From: RBG-16-34-14 sp963727535 | Lineage (GTDB): Bacteria > Bacteroidota > Ignavibacteria > Ignavibacteriales > Ignavibacteriaceae | Direction of reading: 5' to 3' | DNA length: 64,000 nucleotides | Assembly: GCA_963727535.1 (NCBI GenBank) | Contig: CAVSGR010000001.1 | Location: 620,001 to 684,000, forward strand | Shown here: piece after piece, positions 55,077-64,000 of the stretch | Layout of the letters: the number at the start of each line of letters is the position of its first letter | Numbering within the stretch: the stretch's first letter is position 1 | The notes under the pieces: model-generated | What the model saw: only the letters and a program-made list of their open reading frames with translations | Told to the model about the DNA's origin: nothing | Databases searched by the model: none | Translations under genes and position numbers: made by a program

Positions 55077-56231
55077 TTAATCCTTAAATAGTAACTGTGC
55101 GAATTCATGCAGACTGCGTCTCCAACTCTGCCACTCGTGAGCTGTTTTGGGTGAAACATAAAAATGAGCATTGATTCCTTCCTTTGATAACGCTTCTGTA
55201 TCTTTTTGAGGATCGCCGCCAAACATTCCGCCGCCATTTTTCATTCGGTCAATTTCACGACCACCATAGCTGACAAACACGAGTTTGACTTTCTCTTTAA
55301 AACCCGGAGTATTGGCGACATCTTTTGAACTGATATTTCCTCCACTAAAAAGACCAATATTTGAAAATGTATCCAGATTTTTTAAAGTAACCATTTTGGT
55401 TTCAAAGCCGCCCATAGAAAGTCCTGCCATAGCCCGGTCAGGCTGATCGGGTAATGTGCGGAAGTTGGCATCTATGTAAGGGATCAACTCATCGATGAGA
55501 ACAGTTTGAAATGGTTTGATAGAAAAACTTCTCATGCCACCCATTTTAATGTCATTGGTCATACCGTAAGTCATTACTATTATGAATGGTTTGGCTTTAC
55601 CTTCAGCAATCAGGTTGTCCATAATTAAATTGGCTTTACCTTGATTTGGCCAGCCATATTCATTTTCCCCATAACCATGTTGCAGGTATAATACAGGATA
55701 TCTTTTGTCTAAATTCTTTTCATAGTCTGGTGGTGTATATACAAACGCTCTTCGTGAGGTATTGGTGCTTTTTGAAGGAAAGTAAATCTCACTTATCTGT
55801 CCGTGCGGTACATTCTTCAATTCGTAAAATTCCTGATCATGCGCAGGAACTTCTATACCGCTGCCCCAACGCATTGCACCATAATAATATAAACTGTTTG
55901 GATCAGGAACTGCAGCGCCGTCAACCCAAATCTGGTAGTAGTGAAATCCTTCGTCCTGTGGTCCCGATTCTCCTGTCCAAACACCATTCTTATCCTTTGT
56001 CAGATTATATTTTACAGCACCAATATCTAACAGAACAGTGTCTGCCTCAGGCGCAGAGATGCTTGTGCGAACACGTCCTTCGGAATTAACCATAGGGTAT
56101 TCTTTGCCCGGCTGATTTGTTGAAGAAGGTTTGAAATCTTCCTTAACTGTTTGTTGGTCTGTTTGAGCAAAACATATTGACCCTGACACAATTAGTAACA
56201 GAATTACGAAATTAGCTATAAGTTTTTTCAT
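55077..56231 (-). CDS. CE1-type carbohydrate esterase with N-terminal CBM48-like domain, copy 2
   Basis: This intact 384-residue protein has a signal peptide ending SICFAQ. Residues about 35-130 form an early-set/CBM48-like domain (ISAPEADTVLLDIGAVKYNL, GFHYYQIWVDGAAVPDPNS), followed by an alpha/beta-hydrolase of the esterase-D/CE1 type: YPVLYLQHGYGENEYGW, nucleophile Ser272 in AGLSMGGFE and catalytic His365 in KTAHEWQSW. These enzymes remove acetyl or feruloyl groups from xylan side chains. It lies 12 bases after the second copy and is very similar along the whole length. It lacks a proline-rich loop present in the other copy (after VMDNGTW), which may alter the substrate pocket. Confidence 0.9.
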   Translation of the reverse strand: MKKLIANFVILLLIVSGSICFAQTDQQTVKEDFKPSSTNQPGKEYPMVNSEGRVRTSISAPEADTVLLDIGAVKYNLTKDKNGVWTGESGPQDEGFHYYQIWVDGAAVPDPNSLYYYGAMRWGSGIEVPAHDQEFYELKNVPHGQISEIYFPSKSTNTSRRAFVYTPPDYEKNLDKRYPVLYLQHGYGENEYGWPNQGKANLIMDNLIAEGKAKPFIIVMTYGMTNDIKMGGMRSFSIKPFQTVLIDELIPYIDANFRTLPDQPDRAMAGLSMGGFETKMVTLKNLDTFSNIGLFSGGNISSKDVANTPGFKEKVKLVFVSYGGREIDRMKNGGGMFGGDPQKDTEALSKEGINAHFYVSPKTAHEWQSWRRSLHEFAQLLFKD

Positions 56232-56243
56232 TGTGATTCTCCT

Positions 56244-57422
56244 TTAATCCTTAAATAAAAGTTGAGCAAATTCGTGTAAGCTTCGCCGCCAACTCTGCCA
56301 TTCATGAGCTGTTAACGGAGAAACATAATAGTGGGTATTGATTCCGATTTTTTTCAAAGCTTCGGTGTCAGCTTCCGGATTACCGCCGAAACGGGTCTTA
56401 CCATTATCAAGTTCACGGCTGCCATAGCTGATAAAAACGAGTTTCACTTTATCCTTAAAATCTGGCGAGTTGTTTATATCGTCCATAGTTATGCTGCCGC
56501 CGCTGAATAAACCGACTTGTGAAAACTTATCCGGATTAGCCAGTGTGATGATCCGGGTCTGCATACCGCCCATCGATAGTCCAGCCATACCACGATGCTG
56601 CTGATCAGCAATGGTGCGGTAGTTGGAATCAATCATCGGAATGATATCTTCAAGCAGGGTCTTTTGGAATCCGTCTGCCCAGCCTTTGGGAGGCCAGGGA
56701 CCCGAAGGCCTTTCACCTGGTTTTGTTCCGGGGGTCTGTTGAGGGCGCCATGTTCCGTTATCCATTACAATTATAAATGGTTTTGCTTTTCCATCAGCTA
56801 TCAGGTTATCCATTATCAGATTTGTCTTGCCCTGATTAGACCAACCCGTTTCATCTTCTCCACCACCATGTTGAAGATACAACACCGGGTAACGTTTCTC
56901 TGTATCTTTATTATAATCCGGCGGTGTATAAACAAAACAGCGACGTATGCTATTATTGCTTTTTGAAAAATATAACTTCTCATTTATCTGACCGTGAGGT
57001 ACATCCTTTAGTGCATAAAAGTCCTGATCGTGAGCAGGAATTTCAATACCGCTACCCCAACGGCTGGCACCGTAATAATATAAGCTGTTTGGATCGGGTA
57101 CTGCAGCTCCGTCAACCCAGAGTTGGTAATAATGGAATCCTTCATCCTGTGGACCAGATTCTCCTGTCCACACACCATTTTCATCTTTAGTTAAATCGTA
57201 TTTCACAGCACTAATATCTAACTGAACTTTATGTGCCCGGGGCGCTGAAATTCTGGCACGAACCCTTCCTTCAGAATTAACCATAGGATATTCTTTACCC
57301 GGCTGATTTGTTATTGCAGGTTTGAAATCTTCCTTTACGGTTTGTTGGTCAGTTTGAGCATAGCTCAAAGAACCCGAAAAAGTAAATAATAAAATTATTA
57401 AGAAAATTAAATGTCGTTTCAT
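56244..57422 (-). CDS. CE1-type carbohydrate esterase with N-terminal CBM48-like domain, copy 1
   Basis: This intact 392-residue protein has a signal peptide ending LSYAQ and the same two-domain layout as its downstream neighbour: CBM48-like domain (about 35-130), then an alpha/beta-hydrolase with YPVLYLQHGGGEDETGW, nucleophile Ser283 in AGLSMGGMQ and a catalytic His in LTAHEWQSW. It carries an extra loop (QQTPGTKPGERPSGPWPP) beside the active-site strand. Long stretches, such as the first residues of the mature protein and the last 20 residues, are identical to the next gene, so this is a tandem duplication. Acetyl-xylan or feruloyl esterase activity is inferred from family and context. Confidence 0.9.
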   Translation of the reverse strand: MKRHLIFLIILLFTFSGSLSYAQTDQQTVKEDFKPAITNQPGKEYPMVNSEGRVRARISAPRAHKVQLDISAVKYDLTKDENGVWTGESGPQDEGFHYYQLWVDGAAVPDPNSLYYYGASRWGSGIEIPAHDQDFYALKDVPHGQINEKLYFSKSNNSIRRCFVYTPPDYNKDTEKRYPVLYLQHGGGEDETGWSNQGKTNLIMDNLIADGKAKPFIIVMDNGTWRPQQTPGTKPGERPSGPWPPKGWADGFQKTLLEDIIPMIDSNYRTIADQQHRGMAGLSMGGMQTRIITLANPDKFSQVGLFSGGSITMDDINNSPDFKDKVKLVFISYGSRELDNGKTRFGGNPEADTEALKKIGINTHYYVSPLTAHEWQSWRRSLHEFAQLLFKD

Positions 57423-57536
57423 TTAATGTTCTCCTTTAGTTTATAAATAAAAGTTGATCAAATTCATACAAGCTTTAACTCTCACTAACTATTAAAGCCG
57501 AAATATTAAATGAGTATTTTTAAATAACATTCCTTA

Positions 57537-60419
57537 TCAATTTTTTGTTTTAATTGTAATTCCAGAATCTTTTAAACCGTCCGAGATCGCAGTAAGTTTT
57601 ATTTCCCCGGTTTTATCTTTAGACTGTATTATTACAAGTGCTAAACCGTGGAATGCTTTTCTCTCACTGGCTTTGAAATATTCATGGCTAATTGGATTGC
57701 CGTTACCAACTCCTGCGATAGTTCCTTCTCCATTAATATTAAATTTCACAAGGTTGTCTGCATTTGGACAAACGCGACCTTCCTTATCTACGATCTCAAC
57801 TTTTACATAAGAAAGATCCCTGCCATCTGCGCTGATTTCTGTTCGATCTGGAGTTAATATTATTTTAGCCGGATCGCCGGTAGTTTGAACTTCATCAGTG
57901 CAAATTATTTTTCCGTCGTTTTTAGCTACTGCTTTTAATGTTCCCGGAGAGTATGGCACCTCCCATACTAAATGTAAATCTTTTGTATCACTGAATTTCC
58001 TTTCCCCAAGGGATTTTCCATTCAAAAATAATTCTACAGATTCACAATTACTGTAACACCAGACTGGTATCTTCATTCCTTCAAAACCTTTCCAGTTCCA
58101 ATGAGGAAGAATATGAACCATCGGTTTATTTGTCCACTGACTCTGGTAAAGATAGTAGCGGTCTTTTGGGAATCCGCATATATCAACTATACCAAAATAG
58201 GAACTTACAGAAGGCCAGCTAAAAGGAGTTGGCTCCCCGATGTAATCAAAACCCGTCCAGACAAATTCGCCCGCAACCCAGGGAGCATCCTTTACTGCCT
58301 TAAGTGTTGTTTCAGCCGTATTGCCCCAGTTGGGAGCGTTCATATCGTAAGAGGAACACTGGTTGTTCATTTCCTTTATTATTTTAAGTGTATCACCATC
58401 CTTAACAAGATTGTACACTCCGCGTGTACTTACAGCTGACGATGTTTCTGAGCCAAATAGTTTTGCCTTTCCTTTATAAGTATTGTAAAAAGCTATATTG
58501 TAATTAATGCCAAATACATCGAGCGGTTTTGCAAATCCGCTTTTAACTGCGTCTCCCGGCGTGTTACACGCTGAAGTAACAGGCCTGGTCGGATCTTCCT
58601 TGTGGCAAATATCCACAAGCCTTTTCGACATTTCATAAGCGTTGGCACTGCTTTGTTCAGGTATTTCGTTTCCTATACTCCATAAAATAATGCTTGGATG
58701 ATTTTTGTCGCGGTGAATCATATCTTCTAAATCCCTTTCACTCCATTCATCAAAAAACTGCCCGTATCCATATTTTGTTTTGTTCCTTTTCCATTCGTCG
58801 AATGCCTCGTCCATAACCAGAAAACCCATACGGTCACATAAATTCAGCAGTTCAGGTGCAGGCGGATTATGGCTTGTGCGTATAGCGTTGCAGCCCATGC
58901 TCTTCATAATTTCCAATTGACGTTCGATTGCTCTTTTATTTACAGCTGCACCCAGACTTCCCAGATCGTGATGCAGACATACGCCTTTAATATTAACATG
59001 TTTGCCGTTTAAGAAAAATCCCTTATCAGTGGTAAATTCAAAAGTGCGGATTCCGAAAGAAGAATTATAAGTGTCTACAATACTACCGTTCACAATAAGT
59101 TTGGATTCAACGTGATAAAGAGTTGGATTTTCCAGCGACCATATTTTTGGTTTTGAAATTTTGACAACCTGCCCGAAATTGTTGATGCCGTCTGTTTCTA
59201 CCTTTTGAGTTGAGCTGCTGCCTCCAACTTTGTTTCCTAACTCATCAACTATATTAGTTTCGAGGGTTACCTGCTGTGCAGAATTATTTTGATTCTGTAT
59301 CTTCGTTTCAATGTGAACTGTCGCTTCGTTTTCAGAAACTTCCGGTGTTGTAATATATGTTCCCCAATGTGCAATATGAACAGGGTCAGTTACAGTTAAT
59401 CGTACATTACGGTAAATGCCCGCACCGGAATACCAGCGCGAACACGGCTGCTGTACATTAGCCCTGACTGCCAAAACATTTTTCTCACCACCAAATTTTA
59501 TATGTTGTGTCAATTCATACTGAAAGCTTGAGTAGCCATAAGGTCTGTTACCGAGATGAATACCGTTGATCCAAACGTCGCTGTCCATATACACACCGTC
59601 AAACTCTACAAATACACGTTTGTCTTTAATATTTTCAGGAAGTTTAAATTCTTTTCTATACCAGCCGATACCGCCATCTAAGTAACCGCCTCCGCTTCCG
59701 CCCGGACTGGTCGATTCAAAAGGACCTTCTACAATTTTTTCCCCTTCATCATAAATGCCGCCTCCCTGAATACCATCGAACACCCGGACAGCAATGCTAT
59801 TTTTTCCGCCGTAGTCGATTATTTCATGCGGGACTTTATAATACCGTAAGATATCCCATGCAGTAGTGTATTGCGGTGGAAAAGAACCCATTCCGCCTAC
59901 CTTTACACCGTTAAAATATGTTTCATCAGCGTCATCAATTTTGCCAACATTAATAAAAATATCTTTCCCTTTTAAATTTTCAGGTACATTTAGCTCTCGT
60001 CTATACCAGCCATAAACGTTATCTTTAGTATAGTTAGAACTTTTTTCCCAGTTTGAAGGAAGTTGTACAATCTGCCAGGAATTGTCGTTTAAATCCGGGC
60101 TCTTCCATTGCTGGTTATCTCCCTCATTAAATTTCCATTCACCTTTCACAACCTGGAATTCAGGTACATTCTCTTTGTTTGTTTCGGATAAAAAATGTCC
60201 TTCAATACTCCAGTCGTGGGGAAGATCAAGTAATCTCCAATGCGAATCATCAAGTGAAGGGTTTTGTCCGTCTTTTACATCGCCAAATTTGAAATGCCAT
60301 TCTTTTGTGAAAAGCTTTGTTGTTCGTGGAGAATCAGAAGCATTGTAAAATTTAGCTGACAAAGTAACAGCAAGCAGAACTATGCCAGTAATTAGAATAA
60401 CATAAAATTTAATTTTCAT
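57537..60419 (-). CDS. GH2 beta-galactosidase-type enzyme with an extra jelly-roll domain nested in domain 1
   Basis: This intact 960-residue protein has an N-terminal signal segment (residues 1-22). Domain 1, the GH2 sugar-binding jelly roll, begins at WHFKFGDVKDG and LPHDWSIEGHF, but is interrupted at about residues 76-237 by a second galactose-binding-like domain (GEWKFNEGDNQQW, YGWYRRELNVPENLKGK, YFNGVKVGGMGSFPP) before resuming at GGIGWYRKEF. The Ig-like domain and barrel follow, with acid/base Glu585 in WSIGNEIPEQ and nucleophile Glu658 in FGSETSSAV, then C-terminal Ig-like domains. The paralogue at 24632-27068 lacks the insertion. There is no lipobox. Beta-galactosidase or a related exo-activity is inferred. 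Confidence 0.9.
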   Translation of the reverse strand: MKIKFYVILITGIVLLAVTLSAKFYNASDSPRTTKLFTKEWHFKFGDVKDGQNPSLDDSHWRLLDLPHDWSIEGHFLSETNKENVPEFQVVKGEWKFNEGDNQQWKSPDLNDNSWQIVQLPSNWEKSSNYTKDNVYGWYRRELNVPENLKGKDIFINVGKIDDADETYFNGVKVGGMGSFPPQYTTAWDILRYYKVPHEIIDYGGKNSIAVRVFDGIQGGGIYDEGEKIVEGPFESTSPGGSGGGYLDGGIGWYRKEFKLPENIKDKRVFVEFDGVYMDSDVWINGIHLGNRPYGYSSFQYELTQHIKFGGEKNVLAVRANVQQPCSRWYSGAGIYRNVRLTVTDPVHIAHWGTYITTPEVSENEATVHIETKIQNQNNSAQQVTLETNIVDELGNKVGGSSSTQKVETDGINNFGQVVKISKPKIWSLENPTLYHVESKLIVNGSIVDTYNSSFGIRTFEFTTDKGFFLNGKHVNIKGVCLHHDLGSLGAAVNKRAIERQLEIMKSMGCNAIRTSHNPPAPELLNLCDRMGFLVMDEAFDEWKRNKTKYGYGQFFDEWSERDLEDMIHRDKNHPSIILWSIGNEIPEQSSANAYEMSKRLVDICHKEDPTRPVTSACNTPGDAVKSGFAKPLDVFGINYNIAFYNTYKGKAKLFGSETSSAVSTRGVYNLVKDGDTLKIIKEMNNQCSSYDMNAPNWGNTAETTLKAVKDAPWVAGEFVWTGFDYIGEPTPFSWPSVSSYFGIVDICGFPKDRYYLYQSQWTNKPMVHILPHWNWKGFEGMKIPVWCYSNCESVELFLNGKSLGERKFSDTKDLHLVWEVPYSPGTLKAVAKNDGKIICTDEVQTTGDPAKIILTPDRTEISADGRDLSYVKVEIVDKEGRVCPNADNLVKFNINGEGTIAGVGNGNPISHEYFKASERKAFHGLALVIIQSKDKTGEIKLTAISDGLKDSGITIKTKN

Positions 60420-60523
60420 TTGATAACTCTTAATTATTTAGTTAATTATATCACAAGTTATTTGAATTTCATTTTATTTATGGTAATTCGGTTAGACACG
60501 TTAATGTTTTTTAAATTCATTTT

Positions 60524-62802
60524 TTATTTAGTTTTGAATTGCCACCAGTCGAAATTGAACGAAAATCTTTTTCCCCCTGAAAAGAAAGTATACATCGTGA
60601 ACTCCTATGATATTTTTTTTGATCGGGGCAGTAATTAGTTCTCCAAATACCTCCTTCACGTGAGGTTTTACAATTCAACTAAGTAGAGAATTTTCCATCG
60701 ATATTATCGATAGCTATTTCGATTTTTCCGCCATAAAAGCAGATGCAACACTTACCTCAACCGATTATGCTCCTTCTGAAAAATCAACACCTTTTAAATG
60801 TATAATCTCCATTTTGATATAGCGATAATTTTCCCTCCATCAGAATCGTAGCTGTTTTCAATTTGAACTCCAGATTGTTCATTAAATTCGTCTGCTTTGT
60901 TCCTGATAAATGGATTACGGTTGGTAACTTTCACGCGAACTGGAGTTGAGCTGACATTACCAAATTCATCTGTGTAGCTTATGGTTACAACAGTTTCTCC
61001 GTTCGATTTTGCTTCAATTGTTCCTTTAGATGCTGTAACTACCTGTGGATCAGAACTTTTATAGAGCACGTTATTTGTTATATCTAAAGTGTGTCCGTCA
61101 ACAAATTCCGCAGTAATAGCAATGTTCTGTTTACTTCCAATAAAAAGAGTAATATCGTTTTTATCAGACTGAATTCTTTTTATAGTTTGTTCATCTTTAT
61201 AACTTCTAACAAGTACATACAGTGAATCGGTTTTTCCTTTGTAATTAACAGACAGATTTGCTAAGCCAAAAACTAATTCCTTCAATCAACCCTTTTTCAA
61301 TTTTTACAATTCCTTTTAGGCTTGCAGATACTAATGCAGATGCACGTGCATCTTTTTGTGAGCCATCAGAATAGATTGCCCTAACTGTTAAAGGAAGAAA
61401 TTACAAACTCGAAACGATATCAATCTTAAATTTTTGTACTGAAGCATTGATAGCTACCAATTCGTTCTTTTGATTTTTTTCTTCAAACTTCCAATAATCA
61501 AAATTGAAAAGTTTTTCACCGGGATTACCTCTGAATATCAGGAATAAATCGTGAACACCGGAAGCATTGTCAACAGATGTAGATTTTAATTTCCAATTGT
61601 CCCAACCCCCTGTATTTGATATCGGTAAAGATCCAATTTTGGTACCGGCCAGACTGTCAATTCGTAATTCAATCTCTCCTCCATTTAACCCACTTGAAAC
61701 ACTCGCGCTAAAAACTGCGGCTCCTTTATATCCAAAATCCACACCTTCGACTTTAATAAAATCATATTGTCAATGTCGGTAACATAGACACTTCTAATTC
61801 CGTCTTTTCAGTTTTCACCCCTTTTTCCCAGCCATAGTTTCGGCTTCATTCCGTATAAATGGACTCAAAGTACCCATTTGTTCAGCACCTGTCTCTGACC
61901 ACCAGGGGAGGTTTTGTATTGTGCCATCGGGGTTATAACTCATTTCTTCCATATAAACAGAACGACTTTCCATAAAATTTAGATAGTGATAAATTCAAGT
62001 CATAATTAAAACCAAACACATACGAGTTCCCTTTGTAGTCAATAATACCCGGATGATTTCCCGTGATCTTTGACAGCATCCATTATCATTCCTTTATATT
62101 CCCAAGGACCCGTCGGAGAATTGCTCATTGCATACCCAATACCTTCTGGGCAACAAGTGGAAGCATATGCCAAATAATAATGCTCATTGCGTTTCCAAAC
62201 CCATGGGCCTTCCTGGTAATTGGTCCGGCTTGGAAGATTCAGTTATTATTTCACCGGAATAAGAAACCATATCTTCATTTAATTTAATATAGTAGAGATC
62301 GGGATTTCCCCAGTACATATAAGCCTGTCCATCATCGTCAATAAATACAGTCGGATCAATGTCATGTATAGCTATTTTTAACCAACGGTTTCCCAATAGG
62401 ATCTTTGAACGGTCCATAAGGACTGTCGGAAACCAACACACCTATTCCCACGCCATTGGGCATAGGGCAGTATAAATAAAATTTACCGTTCCGTTAAATA
62501 CATTGGGGAGCCCAGGCACCATTATCGTAGTTTACCCATTTAAAATCTTTCAAGAGAAGCTACAACTCCGTGGTCAGTCCAATTCACCATATCGGTTGAA
62601 GTATATAGCAACCAATTTTGCATTTTAAATCCAAATGCATCATCTTCATCATGGCTTGTATAAAGAAATACTGTATCTTATACACCATTGGTGCAGGATC
62701 GGCAGTGTAATTGGTTTGAATGATTGGGTTTTGAGCATGGGCTGTGGAAAGCATTATCGCTGTAAAAAAGATAACCTCAAAAATTCTTAATATTCTTTTC
62801 AT
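60524..62802 (-). CDS. Modular GH43-CBM6-Big2-CBM6 enzyme (many frameshifts)
   Basis: Pieces in shifting frames give one protein of about 759 residues from ATG 62800-62802 to a TAA at 60524-60526. A signal peptide ends STAHAQ. The GH43 part is NYTADPAPMVYK (base Asp), NWLLYTSTDMVNWTDHG, HDIDPTVFIDDDGQAYMYWG and an EGPWVWKRNEHYYLAYAS region (acid Glu). A CBM6 follows (61401-61742: GYKGAAVFSASVSSGLNGGE), then a bacterial Ig-like domain (60794-61285: NVLYKSSDPQVVTASKGT), then a second CBM6 (NPFIRNKADEFNEQSGVQ to FSFNFDWWQFKTK). The GH43 part resembles arabinoxylan arabinofuranohydrolases. Breaks cluster around 62740, 62520, 62210, 62060, 61760-61980, 61300-61390, 60800 and 60600. All modules are recognisable, so decay seems less likely than poor base calling. 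Confidence 0.72.
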
Positions 62803-62872
62803 TGTTTGTTCTTATTTTATTTGTTTTCAATACACCATTCTATATCTTTAATTTCTATTCTAGACTTTCGCG

Positions 62873-64000
62873 TTACAGTTTAACCACAACTTTCTTCCCG
62901 TCATAGGTTACTACTTTATCAAATTTTCAACAGGAATAATTCCAATGCCTTTATTTTTTCCTACAACAACTATGTTGAATTTACGTTCATTAAGCATTCC
63001 CGGGAAAGAACCTTTACGATCATTGATAGTCAATTCTTTTTTCGCATCATCCCAGGTAAAGGTTATAGTAGAATAAATTCCTTTCTCATAATCGTAGTTA
63101 TCATTTTCATCTTCGTATAAAGTAAATTTACCATCGGCTCCGGGATAAATCCTTATTTCAAGATCATCCCATTTTTTCTCAGTTGCGTATTGTACTTTTG
63201 GACCAATGGGAATTATTGACCCTGCTTTTGCGAATAACGGCATAATATCAATCGGCGCCTCTTTATTTATTGATTGTCCGCCTTTTAATTTTTCACCTGT
63301 CCAGAAATCAATCCAATCTGTTCCTTTAGGCAGGTAAGCTTCTACACTTTTTATCTTACTGAAATCCCCAACTTTAGTTGTATCATTCCCCTTAACAACT
63401 ATTTTAGAATACATTGGAGTAGTTACGGGACAAACGAGCAGCGACTTACCAAACATATATTCATTGTTGATATCCAACGCATCTTTATCATTCGCAAAAT
63501 CCATAACCAGCGCACGCATCATTGTTGATTGATTTGCAGTTACATCCCACGAGGTAGAATAAATGTATGGCAGCAAATAGTAGCGCAGGTTTATAAACTT
63601 TTCAATTGCATCATAAATCTTATCTCCTTTTTTACCGAACTGATAAATTTCACGTGGCGCATCTGTTCCGTGTGAACGCATCATAGGGCAGAATGCGCCG
63701 AACTGTATCCAGCGGGCATACAACTCACAGTAGTTTGCATCATCAAGTTTTTGTGGAAAGTTCCAGAGGAAAAAACCCCCAATGTCGCTGTTCCAGTAAG
63801 GAATATCGCTGAGTGAAAAATTTAATCCTGCAGAGATTTGTTGTCTAAGTGCATCCCATGACGCAACAACATCACCCGACCAGGTATTGGCGCCGTAACG
63901 CTGCTGCCCGGCAAATGCCGAACGTGTAAGAATAAACACACGTTTATCGGAAGTTACAGAACGTTGGTGGTCATACAACCACCAACAGTCATTAAAGGAA
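62873..64000 (-). CDS. GH31 alpha-xylosidase-type enzyme, C-terminal part (runs off the right edge, one frameshift)
   Basis: The gene enters from the right edge; no start is in the window. The frame open at 64000 (FNDCWWLYDHQRS) continues through acid/base Asp in WSGDVVASW, PYWNSDIGGFF and the C-terminal beta domains. Near 62925 a lost base in a T-run changes the frame; reading across it restores VENFDKVVTYDGKKVVVKL and a TAA at 62873-62875. The nucleophile motif lies outside the window. The last 100 residues are almost the same as in the GH31 at 18109-20724, whereas the barrel is much less alike. It is 71 bases upstream of the modular GH43. Confidence 0.85.

Noticed and set aside
55646..57190. 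Plus-strand open frames of up to 147 codons opposite the CE1 pair
   Set aside because: Both tandem paralogues show the same opposite-strand openness, which follows from their shared sequence; no start signals or domain features support translation.

Overview
The window is one continuous carbohydrate-degradation locus from an AT-rich member of the Bacteroidota/Ignavibacteria line. Three things point there: C-terminal type IX secretion (T9SS) tails of the YQNYPNPFNPST kind that is very common in Ignavibacteria, a single-polypeptide hybrid two-component regulator with an AraC output domain, and a TonB-dependent receptor, all set among Bacteroidota-type glycoside hydrolases (GH). I see no tRNA, rRNA, IS element, phage gene or CRISPR array. 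The class assignment is inference from these proteins; there is no marker gene in the window.

Layout. Only the regulator (39428-43636) is on the plus strand; everything else is on the minus strand. Reading along the minus strand from the right edge: a GH31 that runs off the window (62873-64000), a modular GH43 (60524-62802), GH2 (57537-60419), two tandem CE1-type esterases (55077-57422), GH115 (52247-54841), GH43 (51090-52216), GH29 with ricin and CBM6 modules (48498-50929), GH3 (45839-48436) and GH67 (43683-45753). Then comes the regulator, and divergent from it a TonB-dependent receptor (36136-39118) followed by a damaged T9SS-tailed protein (34161-35961) and a strong terminator (34104-34143). 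After that: GH42 (31801-33842), a GH3-GH31 fusion (27128-31756), GH2 lipoprotein (24632-27068), GH39 (22937-24514), a T9SS-tailed arabinofuranosidase-like enzyme (20821-22761), GH31 (18109-20724), GH3 (15314-18094), a small sugar-oxidoreductase/mutarotase group (aldo/keto reductase, zinc dehydrogenase, FucU; 12687-15233), GH97 (10691-12628), GH3 (8073-10661), a small secreted protein, two hydrolase-like genes of no family I can name (2639-7657), GH51 (1074-2615), a secreted jelly-roll-like protein (240-980) and the start of a GH43 (1-192).

How the genes fit together. The set matches side-chain removal and oligosaccharide breakdown of glucuronoarabinoxylan (GH67 and GH115 alpha-glucuronidases, GH51/GH43 arabinofuranosidases, GH3/GH39 beta-xylosidases, CE1 esterases) and fucogalactoxyloglucan (GH29 fucosidase, GH2/GH42 galactosidases, GH31 alpha-xylosidases, GH3 beta-glucosidase). 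Nearly all enzymes have Sec-type signal peptides and look exo-acting or debranching. I see no backbone endo-xylanase or endo-glucanase and no SusD, so polymer cleavage must be encoded elsewhere or done by unrecognised genes here.

A major caveat is that about half of the long genes are split by single-base frameshifts, mostly near homopolymers, while the protein motifs on both sides stay intact. I read this mostly as uncorrected indel errors in the assembly, so I merged the fragments into whole genes; the 34161-35961 and 60524-62802 genes are the worst affected. The most interesting points are the GH3-GH31 fusion, the SusD-less receptor paired with a T9SS-tailed protein, the unassigned hydrolase pair, the extra jelly-roll domain nested inside one GH2, and a fossil T9SS tail lying in frame behind the stop codon of the other GH2.
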